Assembly (NCBI RefSeq): GCF_007785775.2
Contig: NZ_VNIK02000002.1
Span: 148,801-212,800 of the forward strand
Reading direction: 5' to 3'
Origin: Flagellimonas hadalis
GTDB lineage: Bacteria > Bacteroidota > Bacteroidia > Flavobacteriales > Flavobacteriaceae
DNA length: 64,000 nt
Within the stretch, counting starts at the first letter, position 1, and each line of letters begins with the position of its first letter. The notes below the pieces were generated by a model, which did not search any database, was not told the origin of the DNA, and saw only the letters and a list, made by a program, of their open reading frames with translations. Below are positions 25,900-34,402 of this stretch, one piece after another. The position numbers and the translations under genes are program-made.

Positions 25900-26520
25900 A
25901 TGAAGACCTTATTGTTTTTACCGGCCCTTTTTTTCCTTGTACACCTACAGGGTCAAAAATTGGTAAAGAAAGCTTTCATTGGACCCAGGACCGAGTCCAT
26001 CCAGATAGATGCCCAATATTGCTATCGGATAGACCTTACTACTTCGCCGACCGATGAGGTACAGGTATCTGCGAGCATTGAGGGCGAGTATGCCAAGGAT
26101 TTGTTGGTCTCCATAGAGGAAAAGGGGACAACGGTGCTGGTCAGTGCCGGGTTCCAGCCCATTTTCATCAACCCCAACGACAAGCTCAGTGCCCACAAGG
26201 TGGTTTCCATAGCGTTGCAGATCAGCGTGCCGGAATATAAGGAGGTCTCCGTTTTTGGAACGAACAGCAATGTGAATGCCACGGGCAAGTATAAAAATCT
26301 GCACATCACCCTTTCCGATGGGATATGTATGTTGGAGAACGTTTCCGAAACGGTTGAGGTGGCCACCCAAAAAGGGGATATATGGCTCACTGCGCCCAGC
26401 GGGCACATCCTGGCCGAAAGTGCCTACGGGAAGGTGGATCAGGAAACCATACCCTTCGGGGACAACCAATTTATACTGAAGACGGTGGAAGGTCAAATCC
26501 ATCTCAAGAAAACAAAATAA
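25900..26520 (+). CDS. Exported DUF2807-like beta-helical protein
   Basis: 206 aa with signal peptide (FLPALFFLVHLQGQ). The mature part is a regular series of beta strands: VQVSASIEGEYAKDLLVSIEEKGTTVLVSAG, YKEVSVFGTNSNVNATGKYKNLHITLSDG and VEVATQKGDIWLTAPSGH. This resembles the GIN/DUF2807 type of exported beta-solenoid head. It is predicted to be periplasmic or surface-located; role unknown. It is conserved in position between the DksA-like gene and lspA here, but functional linkage to either is not evident. Confidence 0.75.
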   Translation: MKTLLFLPALFFLVHLQGQKLVKKAFIGPRTESIQIDAQYCYRIDLTTSPTDEVQVSASIEGEYAKDLLVSIEEKGTTVLVSAGFQPIFINPNDKLSAHKVVSIALQISVPEYKEVSVFGTNSNVNATGKYKNLHITLSDGICMLENVSETVEVATQKGDIWLTAPSGHILAESAYGKVDQETIPFGDNQFILKTVEGQIHLKKTK

Positions 26521-26553
26521 TATCCATATTTTTGCAACCTCTTTAGTAGAAGC

Positions 26554-27204
26554 ATGAGTTTAAAGAAATCCCTGTTGATCATTGTTCTGATTTTGCTTGT
26601 TGACCAAATAAGCAAAGTCTATATCAAGACCAGTTTTATTTTGGGGGAGTCCCATGATGTCTTCGGTTGGTTCAAGATACTTTTCATTGAGAACGAAGGC
26701 GCGGCTTGGGGGACCAAATTGAGCGACCTTATGCCCATTTCGGAACCCACAGGAAAACTGGTGCTGACCATTTTTAGGATCTTTGCCGTGCTCGGGATTG
26801 GCTATTGGCTTTGGGACATTGTAAAAAAGCAATCCCCAAAAACCTTGATCTTGGCCGTTTCACTCATTTTTGCCGGTGCGGTGGGCAACATCATCGACTC
26901 GGTTTTTTACGGGTTGATCTTTGATCACAGCAATGGCCAGGTGGCCACCCTCTTTTCCGATAACCCATATGGAAGCCTGTTCCATGGCAAGGTGGTGGAC
27001 ATGCTCTATTTTCCATTGATAGATACCACATGGCCCGATTGGGTCCCCTCGGTGGGGAGCAATCGTTTCCGGTTCTTTGAACCTGTGTTCAATATCGCCG
27101 ATACGGCCATCAGTACAGGGGTGGGTATTTTGATCGTTTTCAACAAGAAGGCATTTCCCAAGCAAGCGGAAAAAAAGGAAGAGGTCGCCGATCAGAATGC
27201 ATAG
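26554..27204 (+). CDS. lspA: Lipoprotein signal peptidase (signal peptidase II)
   Basis: 216 aa; longer than the E. coli enzyme because of the Bacteroidota-type loop before the second catalytic block and a Lys/Glu-rich tail. Four membrane helices. The aspartic-protease pair is D115 in FAGAVGNIIDSVFYG and D183 in FEPVFNIADTAISTG. It cleaves prolipoprotein signal peptides before the lipidated Cys, matching the many lipoproteins in this window. TATTTTTG at 26527-26534 could provide a promoter of its own. Its last bases overlap the converging cyclo-ligase gene by 13 bp. Confidence 0.96.
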   Translation: MSLKKSLLIIVLILLVDQISKVYIKTSFILGESHDVFGWFKILFIENEGAAWGTKLSDLMPISEPTGKLVLTIFRIFAVLGIGYWLWDIVKKQSPKTLILAVSLIFAGAVGNIIDSVFYGLIFDHSNGQVATLFSDNPYGSLFHGKVVDMLYFPLIDTTWPDWVPSVGSNRFRFFEPVFNIADTAISTGVGILIVFNKKAFPKQAEKKEEVADQNA

Positions 27205-27755
27205 ACCTTCTCTGGGGTAATGCAGTAATCCAGTTTCACGTCGTTTTCATGCACATCGGTTATGGGCTCTTCTTCGGCACCGAAAAAGGATAGCCCGATT
27301 TTGAGGGTATCTTTTCTGCATTTGTCCAAAAAGATATCATAAAACCCTTTTCCATAGCCCACACGGTTGCCCAAGGCATCAAAGGCCAAGAGAGGGATGA
27401 AGACCACATCGATCTTTTCTTCGGGAACCGTTATGCCGTCCACGGGTTCCGGAATGCCCCATTTGTTTTTTCTGAAGGCAGTGCCGTCGGTCAATAAATA
27501 GTTGTCCATGGAATTTTCACCGCTCACCTTAGGTACGACCACGTTTTTGTCCTTCCCTTGTAGCAGGGTGATGATAGGGAGGGTGTCCACTTCGTTCTGC
27601 TCCTCGATACTCAAAAAGATATGGTAATAAAAAAAATCCCAGATTGGGATTTGAAGTACATGGTTTGCTAAAATCAAACTGAAGTCTGAGGCTTGTGATG
27701 GGCTGATTCCTGCTCTCAGATTCTTGTATTTTTTTCTTAGTTCATGTTTCAACAT
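27192..27755 (-). CDS. 5-formyltetrahydrofolate cyclo-ligase
   Basis: 187 aa, standard size. It converts 5-formyl-THF to 5,10-methenyl-THF with ATP hydrolysis. Evidence: N-terminal LRKKYKNLRAGIS with the ATP-contact basic residues, the substrate region FRKNKWGIPEP, and the family signature DALGNRVGYGKGFYDIFLD near residue 130-150. Cytoplasmic folate-salvage enzyme. It converges with and slightly overlaps lspA. Nothing unusual in composition. Confidence 0.95.
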   Translation of the reverse strand: MLKHELRKKYKNLRAGISPSQASDFSLILANHVLQIPIWDFFYYHIFLSIEEQNEVDTLPIITLLQGKDKNVVVPKVSGENSMDNYLLTDGTAFRKNKWGIPEPVDGITVPEEKIDVVFIPLLAFDALGNRVGYGKGFYDIFLDKCRKDTLKIGLSFFGAEEEPITDVHENDVKLDYCITPEKVYAF

Positions 27756-27799
27756 CTAGGTGTTGAAGATTTAGAGGTTGTTCTGGGGGCACTATGGTC

Positions 27800-27892
27800 T
27801 TATTCTCCCTTGCTTGTTGAAACAGAGAAGAATATCTTGAAGAAAAGCATCAAGATCAAGTACATTCCCAAAACGATGACATAGTTTTCCAT
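27800..27892 (-). CDS. Candidate 30-residue membrane protein
   Basis: Short frame from ATG at 27892 to TAA at 27800, giving 30 aa: a single hydrophobic segment of about 22 residues (IVLGMYLILMLFFKIFFSV) bounded by an acidic N-terminus (MENY) and a polar, Ser/Thr/Lys C-terminus. This arrangement is that of bacterial single-helix small proteins. It lies 44 bp upstream of the cyclo-ligase start on the same strand. Evidence for translation is only the composition and position; it was not in any long frame and could be chance. Confidence 0.4.
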   Translation of the reverse strand: MENYVIVLGMYLILMLFFKIFFSVSTSKGE

Positions 27893-28061
27893 AGGATTGT
27901 ATTTATACCGTTAAATGTAGGTAAAAGAATTTTAAAATCTACCACGAAATGCACTTTTTATCGGTGAAATGCATCATTTTTTGCAACAGTTTAACACTTT
28001 TTAATTGTCCATTAGGGATTTTCCATAGTTTTTTTAGAGGAAAACCCCAGTTTTTGGTGTC

Positions 28062-28181
28062 ATGCTTCAAAAAGGGGAAAGAATTGAAATTGATGCCGTT
28101 GTCATTTCCATGGATCCAAACCGGGCAGATATCAATGCAAAAGGGCAAAGAATCAAGTTTAACAGAAAACACGGTAATTAA
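28062..28181 (+). CDS. Candidate 39-residue basic protein or gene remnant
   Basis: Frame MLQKGERIEIDAVVISMDPN... ending NRKHGN then TAA. Composition is protein-like (charged, few rare residues), unlike the AT-rich DNA around it, but there is no clear ribosome signal and the -7 box of uvrC begins 5 bp after it. I recognise no family. It could equally be the eroded end of a lost gene. The surrounding 27893-28061 segment otherwise shows nothing coding. Confidence 0.25.
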   Translation: MLQKGERIEIDAVVISMDPNRADINAKGQRIKFNRKHGN

Positions 28182-28185
28182 AATA

Positions 28186-28193
28186 TAACTTTG
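28186..28193 (+). promoter_or_regulatory. Candidate -7 box of uvrC
   Basis: TAACTTTG matches the TAnnTTTG consensus, 37 bp before the uvrC ATG. The -33 region is AT-rich without a clear TTG. Confidence 0.45.
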
Positions 28194-28230
28194 TTGTAAA
28201 GTCGAACAGGGTAATTTTTCCAAAAACCGT

Positions 28231-30021
28231 ATGTCCAACCCACCATCCATCAATGTACAGATAAGCACCTTGCCCGATAACCCCGGGGTGTACCAGTTTT
28301 ATGATGCTGCAGGGAAAATTCTATATGTGGGCAAGGCCAAGAACCTTAAAAAGAGGGTGTCGTCCTATTTCAACAAGAAACAGGAGTATGGCAAGACCCG
28401 GGTGTTGGTAAAAAAGATCCATACCATAAAACATATTGTGGTCTCTACGGAGTCGGATGCCCTTTTGTTGGAGAACAATCTCATCAAAAAACTGTTGCCG
28501 CGCTACAATGTGCTGCTCAAGGATGACAAGTCCTACCCTTGGATCTGCATAAAAAATGAACGCTTTCCGAGAATTTTCCCCACACGTAAACTCATCAAGG
28601 ACGGATCGGAATATTATGGTCCCTACACCAGCATGAAAACGGTGAGGACCCTTTTGGAACTCGTGAAAAGTCTTTATCCCCTCCGGACCTGCAACTATGA
28701 CCTTTCCGAAGAAAAGATCGAGGCCGGCAAGTATAAGGTATGTCTGGAATACCACTTGGGCAACTGTTTGGGCCCTTGTGAAGGGCTTCAAGGGGAGAAG
28801 GAATACAACGGCCAGATAGAGGACATCCGGCAGATCATCAAAGGAAATCTGAAGAGTTCCCTGCATTCGTTCCGGCAGCAGATGAAGGAACTGGCCGACA
28901 AAATGGAATTTGAAAAGGCACAGCGGGTAAAGGACAAGATAGATATTCTGGAAAATTACCAAGCGAAGTCCACGGTGGTGAACCCCAAGATCAACAATGT
29001 GGATGTCTTTTCCATTATTTCGGATGAGACCCATGCCTATGTGAACTTCTTGCAATTATCACACGGGGCCATCATCAGGTCGCACACCCTGGAGATCAAA
29101 AAGAAATTGGATGAGACGGACGAGGAACTCCTCCAATTGGCCATTACCGAGATCCGACAACGGTTCCATTCCCGGACGAAGGAAATCTACCTGCCGTTCC
29201 CTGTGACGGTGGAGGAAGATGTGAAGGTCACCTTGCCCAAATTGGGCGACAAGCGCAGGATCTTGGAACTGTCCGAGCGTAATGCCCGTTTCTACAGACA
29301 GGACAAGATGAAACAGATCAAGATCACCGATCCGGACAGGCATACCAAACGAATCATGGCCCAGATGAAGGCTGACCTTCGGCTTTCGGTGGAACCCACC
29401 CATATTGAATGTTTTGACAATTCCAACATCCAGGGAAGCAACCCTGTGGCCGCCTGTGTTGTCTTTAAGGACGGTAAGCCGTCCAAGAAGGACTATAGGC
29501 ATTTCAACATCAAGACCGTGGAGGGCCCTGACGATTTTGCAAGCATGGAAGAAGTGGTTTTCAGAAGGTACAAAAGATTGCTCAACGAGGATGAACCCCT
29601 GCCCCAACTGATAGTGATCGATGGAGGGAAAGGGCAATTGTCGTCGGCCCTCAAAAGTTTGGAAGCCTTGGATCTTCGAGGAAAGATAGCCATCATTGGC
29701 ATTGCCAAAAGGTTGGAGGAGATCTATTTTCCCGAAGACCCCGTACCTTTATATCTGGACAAGAGGTCGGAAACATTGAAGATCATCCAACAATTGCGGA
29801 ACGAGGCCCACAGGTTCGGGATCACGCACCACAGGAACAAGCGGAGCAAGGGAGCCATAGGCACTGAGCTGGTGGGCATTGAGGGAATCGGGGAGAAAAC
29901 GGCGGAACAACTGCTGAAGAGTTTCAAATCCGTAAAGCGGATAAAAGAAGCCTCTGTGGAGAGCCTCGCGGAATCTGTGGGGATGGCAAAGGCAAAAAAA
30001 ATTTATAAATCCTTTCATTAG
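28231..30021 (+). CDS. uvrC: Excinuclease ABC subunit C
   Basis: 596 aa, normal length. GIY-YIG nuclease domain at the N-terminus (PDNPGVYQFYDAAGKILYVGKAKNLKKRVSSYF), cysteine cluster region (RTCNYDLSEEK... CLEYHLGNCLGPCEG), UVR coiled-coil motif near 200-235 (ADKMEFEKAQRVKDKIDIL), RNase-H-like nuclease domain with HIECFDNSNIQGSNPVAACVVF and VIDGGKGQLSSAL, and a helix-hairpin-helix tail (VGIEGIGEKTAEQLLKSF). It makes both incisions in nucleotide excision repair with UvrB. Six bases separate it from the patatin gene, so they are probably one transcription unit. Confidence 0.97.
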   Translation: MSNPPSINVQISTLPDNPGVYQFYDAAGKILYVGKAKNLKKRVSSYFNKKQEYGKTRVLVKKIHTIKHIVVSTESDALLLENNLIKKLLPRYNVLLKDDKSYPWICIKNERFPRIFPTRKLIKDGSEYYGPYTSMKTVRTLLELVKSLYPLRTCNYDLSEEKIEAGKYKVCLEYHLGNCLGPCEGLQGEKEYNGQIEDIRQIIKGNLKSSLHSFRQQMKELADKMEFEKAQRVKDKIDILENYQAKSTVVNPKINNVDVFSIISDETHAYVNFLQLSHGAIIRSHTLEIKKKLDETDEELLQLAITEIRQRFHSRTKEIYLPFPVTVEEDVKVTLPKLGDKRRILELSERNARFYRQDKMKQIKITDPDRHTKRIMAQMKADLRLSVEPTHIECFDNSNIQGSNPVAACVVFKDGKPSKKDYRHFNIKTVEGPDDFASMEEVVFRRYKRLLNEDEPLPQLIVIDGGKGQLSSALKSLEALDLRGKIAIIGIAKRLEEIYFPEDPVPLYLDKRSETLKIIQQLRNEAHRFGITHHRNKRSKGAIGTELVGIEGIGEKTAEQLLKSFKSVKRIKEASVESLAESVGMAKAKKIYKSFH

Positions 30022-30027
30022 TGAACC

Positions 30028-32289
30028 ATGCACAATAAGCGTATAAAGATCACCTTGGTGTTTGTTTTGTTGGGCCTTCTGGGGATGGCCCAAGACCAGA
30101 GCAACGACCCGCCCCCCAAAGTGGGACTTGTGCTAAGTGGGGGCGGCGCGAAGGGTTTGGCCCACATCGGGGCACTGAAGGTCATCGAGGAGGCCGGGGT
30201 GAAAGTGGATTATATTGGAGGGACCAGCATGGGGGCCATAGTCGGGGCGCTCTATGCATCGGGATATTCTGCCAAGGAGCTGGACTCCATTTTCAGGGTG
30301 ACGGACTTTACGGAGCTTATCCAGGACAATGTGCCCAGGGGAGCCAAGACTTTCTACGAAAAGGAAAATTCGGAGAAATATGCACTTAGCCTACCGTTCA
30401 CCAATTTTAAGGTGAGCTTTCCCCAGGCCATTTCCGGAGGGCAAAACATCTATAATGAACTGGTTCGGTTGCTCTTCCATGTCAAGGATGTGAACGATTT
30501 CAATAAACTGCCGATTCCGTTTCTCTGCATGGCCACCAACGTGGAGACCGGTGAGCAGGTATTGTTGGACCACGGCTATCTTCCCGAAGCCATTGTGGCA
30601 AGTGGCACCTTCCCGTCCCTTTTTGAACCTTCGGAAATAGAAGAGGCCATTTTGATCGATGGTGGGGTGGTGAACAATTATCCCATAGAAAGGGTCAGGG
30701 CCATGGGCGCAGACTTTATCATTGGGGTGGACGTGCAGCACGATCTGGCCACACGCGAATCCCTCTCCTCGGCCACAGAGATATTGTTGCAGATCAACAA
30801 CTATCGCACGGTGAACGACATGAAGAAGAAATCGGAAGAAACAGACATCTACATCAGGCCGGCCATCGATGAATTCTCTGTGATCGATTTTGGTCGGAGC
30901 AAGGATATTGTCAAGAGCGGGGAGGAGGCGGCCAAGGCCAAAATAGAGGAGTTAAAGAAAATTGCGGAGGCCCAGAAATATGCCCCTGACCCCAGAAAAC
31001 GGATACAGGGAATGGACAGTTTGGTCGTTAATAGAATGATCATAAGGGGGAACGATCAGTACACCAGAGGGTACATCAAGGGGAAATTGAGGTTCAATCT
31101 GGCCGAGAAAATTGCATTTGACGACCTAAAGCAGGGAATCAACAACCTTTCGGCTACCGGAAACTTCAGGGCCATCAGATATGAACTGGTGTCCAATGGC
31201 TTGGGCACGGACCTGATCTTGAAATTGAAGGAGAACCCCACCAAGATGTTCATCAAAATGTCCGCACACTATGATGACCTCTATAAAAGTGCGGCACTCA
31301 TCAACCTGACCAAGAAGAATTTTTTGATGAAGGACGATGTGGCCTCTTTTGATTTTATCCTCGGTGACCACATTCGGTACAACATGCAGTATTATCTGGA
31401 CAAAGGCTACTATTGGAGTTTAGGGATCAATTCCAAGTTCACGGACTTTGATTCGGAAATCGACTTTTCCCTGATCCAGGGAAATTTTAACGTGCCTACC
31501 GACCCCAACATCCGCACAATCAGTCTTGATGTCACCGATCTGACCAATCAGATCTATTTACAGACGGTGCTACGGGAAGAATTTGCCTTTACCATAGGTG
31601 CGGAGCACAAACTCTTGAAGTATAGTACAAGGACGCTCAACCAGTTGGGGGAGGACCTTGAGGCGACACCCACCTCGGAGAGGACCTATTTTGAAAATTC
31701 CAATTATTTCAGTGGTTTTGGGAAGATTACCTTGGACACTTATGATGACAAATATTTCCCCACAAAGGGACTGCTTTTCGATAGCGATTACCACGTTTAC
31801 CTGTTCTCTTCGGATTTCAATGACAATTTCAGGGAGTTTTCCATTGCCAAGGGCCGCTTGGGCACCGTGATTCCCTTGGTGAACAGACTGATTCTGAACG
31901 TTGAAGCATCGGGCGGCGTAAAACTGGGTACCTCCGAGGTGACTTCCTTTGATTTTGTGCTGGGAGGTTTCGGGAATGATTTTGTGAACAATTTTGTGCC
32001 CTTTTTCGGATATGATTTTTTAAGCATACCCGGGAACAGTTTTGTGAAGGCATTCGGCAGATTGGACTATAACTTTGCACCCAAGAACCATATCCTTTTC
32101 TCGGCCAATTTTGCCAATGTCGCGGATGATCTTTTTAGGACCGGGGACTGGTTCACCCAACCCAATTATTCCGGTTATGGATTGGGCTATGGGTTTGAGT
32201 CGTTTTTGGGTCCGGTACAGGTTTACTATTCGTGGTCGCCAGAGATAAAAAATGACAGTATTTTCTTTAGTGTGGGATTTTGGTTCTAG
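30028..32289 (+). CDS. Patatin-like phospholipase fused to a POTRA/BamA-type barrel
   Basis: 753 aa. Signal peptide (LVFVLLGLLGMAQ). Residues about 30-225 form a patatin domain: oxyanion GGGAKGLAHIG, nucleophile Ser67 in GGTSMGAIVG, and catalytic Asp211 in LIDGGVVNNYP. Residues about 330-400 look like one POTRA-type domain (MIIRGNDQYTRGYIKGKLRF) and the rest a surface-antigen/BamA-like barrel ending in aromatic residues (FFSVGFWF). This is the PlpD (type Vd secretion) arrangement, in which the barrel anchors or exports the lipase; Bacteroidota versions often stay attached. The substrate phospholipid is unknown. Confidence 0.93.
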   Translation: MHNKRIKITLVFVLLGLLGMAQDQSNDPPPKVGLVLSGGGAKGLAHIGALKVIEEAGVKVDYIGGTSMGAIVGALYASGYSAKELDSIFRVTDFTELIQDNVPRGAKTFYEKENSEKYALSLPFTNFKVSFPQAISGGQNIYNELVRLLFHVKDVNDFNKLPIPFLCMATNVETGEQVLLDHGYLPEAIVASGTFPSLFEPSEIEEAILIDGGVVNNYPIERVRAMGADFIIGVDVQHDLATRESLSSATEILLQINNYRTVNDMKKKSEETDIYIRPAIDEFSVIDFGRSKDIVKSGEEAAKAKIEELKKIAEAQKYAPDPRKRIQGMDSLVVNRMIIRGNDQYTRGYIKGKLRFNLAEKIAFDDLKQGINNLSATGNFRAIRYELVSNGLGTDLILKLKENPTKMFIKMSAHYDDLYKSAALINLTKKNFLMKDDVASFDFILGDHIRYNMQYYLDKGYYWSLGINSKFTDFDSEIDFSLIQGNFNVPTDPNIRTISLDVTDLTNQIYLQTVLREEFAFTIGAEHKLLKYSTRTLNQLGEDLEATPTSERTYFENSNYFSGFGKITLDTYDDKYFPTKGLLFDSDYHVYLFSSDFNDNFREFSIAKGRLGTVIPLVNRLILNVEASGGVKLGTSEVTSFDFVLGGFGNDFVNNFVPFFGYDFLSIPGNSFVKAFGRLDYNFAPKNHILFSANFANVADDLFRTGDWFTQPNYSGYGLGYGFESFLGPVQVYYSWSPEIKNDSIFFSVGFWF

Positions 32290-32415
32290 TGTTAAGAATT
32301 TATCAAAACCCCCAATATTCTTAATATTTTGTCAAAAAAATAGTCTTTGGCCATCAAAAAAGGAGGAGTATAGTTAAAGTCCGTTAAAAACTCATTTTCC
32401 TACAAAAGCTTGGCG

Positions 32416-32530
32416 TATATTTGTTCCCGATAAGGGGTGGTTCCCTTATAACTTTAAGTATTGGTTTTTCATAATTTAAAGTTTGGTTGGTTATTTAGGA
32501 AAAGCCCAGTTTTAAGACTGGGCTTTTTTT
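32416..32530 (+). ncRNA. Putative structured small RNA with own terminator
   Basis: A -7 box TATATTTG (32416-32423) is followed by three hairpins: ATAAGGG/CCCTTAT (32430-32449), ACTTTAA/TTAAAGT (32451-32482) and the terminator AAAGCCCAGT/ACTGGGCTTT (32501-32526, T-run to 32530). The linker TTGGTTATTTAG (32487-32498) recurs at 1-12 of the window, also just before a terminator. The transcript would be about 100 nt and carries no open frame. A clear -33 box is missing. It could belong to a described Flavobacteria motif such as Flavo-1 or be a leader of the DUF3108 gene, which starts 95 bp later; I cannot decide between these. Confidence 0.55.
32501..32530 (+). terminator. Intrinsic terminator, perfect 10-bp stem
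   Basis: AAAGCCCAGT (32501-32510) and ACTGGGCTTT (32517-32526) with a six-base loop, T-run to 32530. It lies 212 bp after the patatin-barrel gene, further than usual for that gene's own terminator, and better fits the 3' end of the putative small RNA. Confidence 0.88.
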
Positions 32531-32624
32531 GTACATACTATTTTGGAACAAGTTTTGTTTAAGTATATGTAAACCAAATGCCCCGAACACTGATTTTGTT
32601 AATTTTATATCCATAAAAAAACCT

Positions 32625-33404
32625 ATGAAAAAAATACTGCCCCTACTTTTCCTGCTCATGGCCGTCCCTCTGATGGGGCAAAAGTTCCAGCCTGCATTCA
32701 AGTCGGGGGAATGGCTGAAGTTCAGGATACATTATGGCTTGCTCAATGCCAGCTATGCCACGTTGCACCTGAGCTCCGAGACCCTCGACAGCATTCCCGT
32801 GTACCATGTGGTGGGCACTGGGAAGACTACGGGTTTTGCCAGCATATTCTTCAAGGTGGACGACACCTATGAGAGCTATTTTGGCCGCAGGAACGGAAAA
32901 CCCTATAAATTTATCCGTAAGATCGATGAGGGAGGATATACCAAGGACATAGAGATCAACTTTGACTACAACGAGAAAAAGGCCGTCCTAAAGGACCATA
33001 AGAACAGTACTCAAATGGATATTCCCGTACACGACCAGATCCAGGACCTGATCTCAGCTTCCTATTATTTAAGGAACAATTACAATCTGGAGACGTTTGA
33101 AGAAGGACAGTCCATCAATTTGGACATGCTCTTTGACGATGATGGTGTATTCCAGTTCAAATTGAAATATTTGGGAAAAGAAGTCATCAGAACCAAGTTT
33201 GGAAAAGTGGAATGTCTTAAATTTAGGCCTTATGTTCAATCAGGCCGTGTTTTCAAGGAAAAGGAGAGTCTTACCCTTTGGATATCCAATGACTTGAACA
33301 AGATTCCCATCCGGATCAAGGCAGATTTGGCCGTTGGGTCACTGAAAGCGGACTTGGAGGCATATAATGGGTTAAGGAACCAGTTTAAAATTATAATGAA
33401 TTAG
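32625..33404 (+). CDS. DUF3108-domain exported protein
   Basis: 259 aa from the ATG at 32625, which opens a signal peptide (KKILPLLFLLMAVPLMGQ); the frame is open 32 codons upstream but overlaps the terminator. DUF3108 pattern: FKSGEWLKFRIHYGLLNASYATL, VVGTGKTTGFASIFFKVDDTYESYF, then YNLETFEEGQSINLDMLFDDDG and LTLWISNDLNKIPIRIKADLAVGSLKADL. Members are periplasmic beta-rich proteins of unknown function. It precedes the tryptophan dioxygenase-type gene by 13 bp and the M23 peptidase gene in the same direction, so these three, and possibly pgi, could form an operon. Confidence 0.88.
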   Translation: MKKILPLLFLLMAVPLMGQKFQPAFKSGEWLKFRIHYGLLNASYATLHLSSETLDSIPVYHVVGTGKTTGFASIFFKVDDTYESYFGRRNGKPYKFIRKIDEGGYTKDIEINFDYNEKKAVLKDHKNSTQMDIPVHDQIQDLISASYYLRNNYNLETFEEGQSINLDMLFDDDGVFQFKLKYLGKEVIRTKFGKVECLKFRPYVQSGRVFKEKESLTLWISNDLNKIPIRIKADLAVGSLKADLEAYNGLRNQFKIIMN

Positions 33405-33417
33405 TAGATCGGCATTG

Positions 33418-34395
33418 ATGAAGAATGGTGAAAAAATCCAGTCCCAGATCAACAAACTTGAAGAAAAGTACAAAAATTCGGGCCAGGACCTGAGTTCCTA
33501 TCTGGACGGGCTCCTCTACCAAAGATACCTTACCTATTGGGACTACATCCACCTGGACACCCTTTTGAGCATCCAAGTGCCCCGCACCCACTTCCCCGAT
33601 GAGGAAATCTTCATCATGTACCACCAGATCACGGAGCTCTATTTCAAGCTCATCCTCCATGAACAAAAACAGATTGTGGAGGACAAATCCCAAGATGTTC
33701 CGTTCTTCATAGAAAAAGTGAACAGGACCAACAACTATTTCAAGGCATTGATCTCCTCGTTCAGCATCATGATCAAGGGAATGGAGCGCGAGCAGTTCCT
33801 TCGCTACCGTATGGCCCTGCTCCCGGCCAGTGGTTTCCAGTCCGCCCAATATCGGATGATCGAACTTTACGCGACCCCTTTGGAACACTTGGTGCACCAC
33901 TCAGAGAGGGATTCGTTTTCGTCCCAGGATAGTATTGAGGAGCTTTTTGAACAGATTTATTGGAAAAAAGGAGCGACCGATTTGGCCACGGGGCAAAAAA
34001 CATTGACCTTGAAACAATTCGAGATCCGATACACCCCAAGACTTCTGCGGATAGCCAACCAAGTGAAGGACAATACCATATACCACAAATACCTTCAACT
34101 TCCCGATGCGTCCAAGAACAATGAAGAACTGAAAAAAGCGTTAAAGGAATTGGACCTGAACGCCAATGTGAACTGGCCATTGATGCACATGGGCTCTGCC
34201 TACCGATATTTGGCAAGGGAGGGCAAAGAAGTGGAGGCCACGGGAGGTACCAATTGGAAGGAGTTTTTGCCTCCGAGTTTTCAGAAAATAATATTTTTCC
34301 CAAATTTGTATTCCGAAGAGGAATTGGAGACATGGGGAAAACAATGGGTAGATCATATTTTTAACCCAGCAAATAAAGAATACAAGGAATATTAG
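33418..34395 (+). CDS. Tryptophan 2,3-dioxygenase family protein
   Basis: 325 aa from the ATG at 33418 (a TTG three bases earlier is less likely). Haem dioxygenase of the kynurenine pathway by family. Seen: HLDTLLSIQVPRTHFPDEEIFIMYHQITELYFKLILHE, the distal-pocket region with His and Tyr, LPASGFQSAQYRMIEL (Arg contacting the substrate carboxylate), and the proximal haem His in NWPLMHMGSAYRYL followed by the ATGGTNWKEFLPP loop, all in TDO order. Sequence is divergent from classical TDO, so substrate could be another indole. The rest of the kynurenine pathway is not in this window. It overlaps no neighbour and is followed 7 bp later by the M23 peptidase gene. Confidence 0.9.
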   Translation: MKNGEKIQSQINKLEEKYKNSGQDLSSYLDGLLYQRYLTYWDYIHLDTLLSIQVPRTHFPDEEIFIMYHQITELYFKLILHEQKQIVEDKSQDVPFFIEKVNRTNNYFKALISSFSIMIKGMEREQFLRYRMALLPASGFQSAQYRMIELYATPLEHLVHHSERDSFSSQDSIEELFEQIYWKKGATDLATGQKTLTLKQFEIRYTPRLLRIANQVKDNTIYHKYLQLPDASKNNEELKKALKELDLNANVNWPLMHMGSAYRYLAREGKEVEATGGTNWKEFLPPSFQKIIFFPNLYSEEELETWGKQWVDHIFNPANKEYKEY

Positions 34396-34402
34396 AATAG
34401 TG

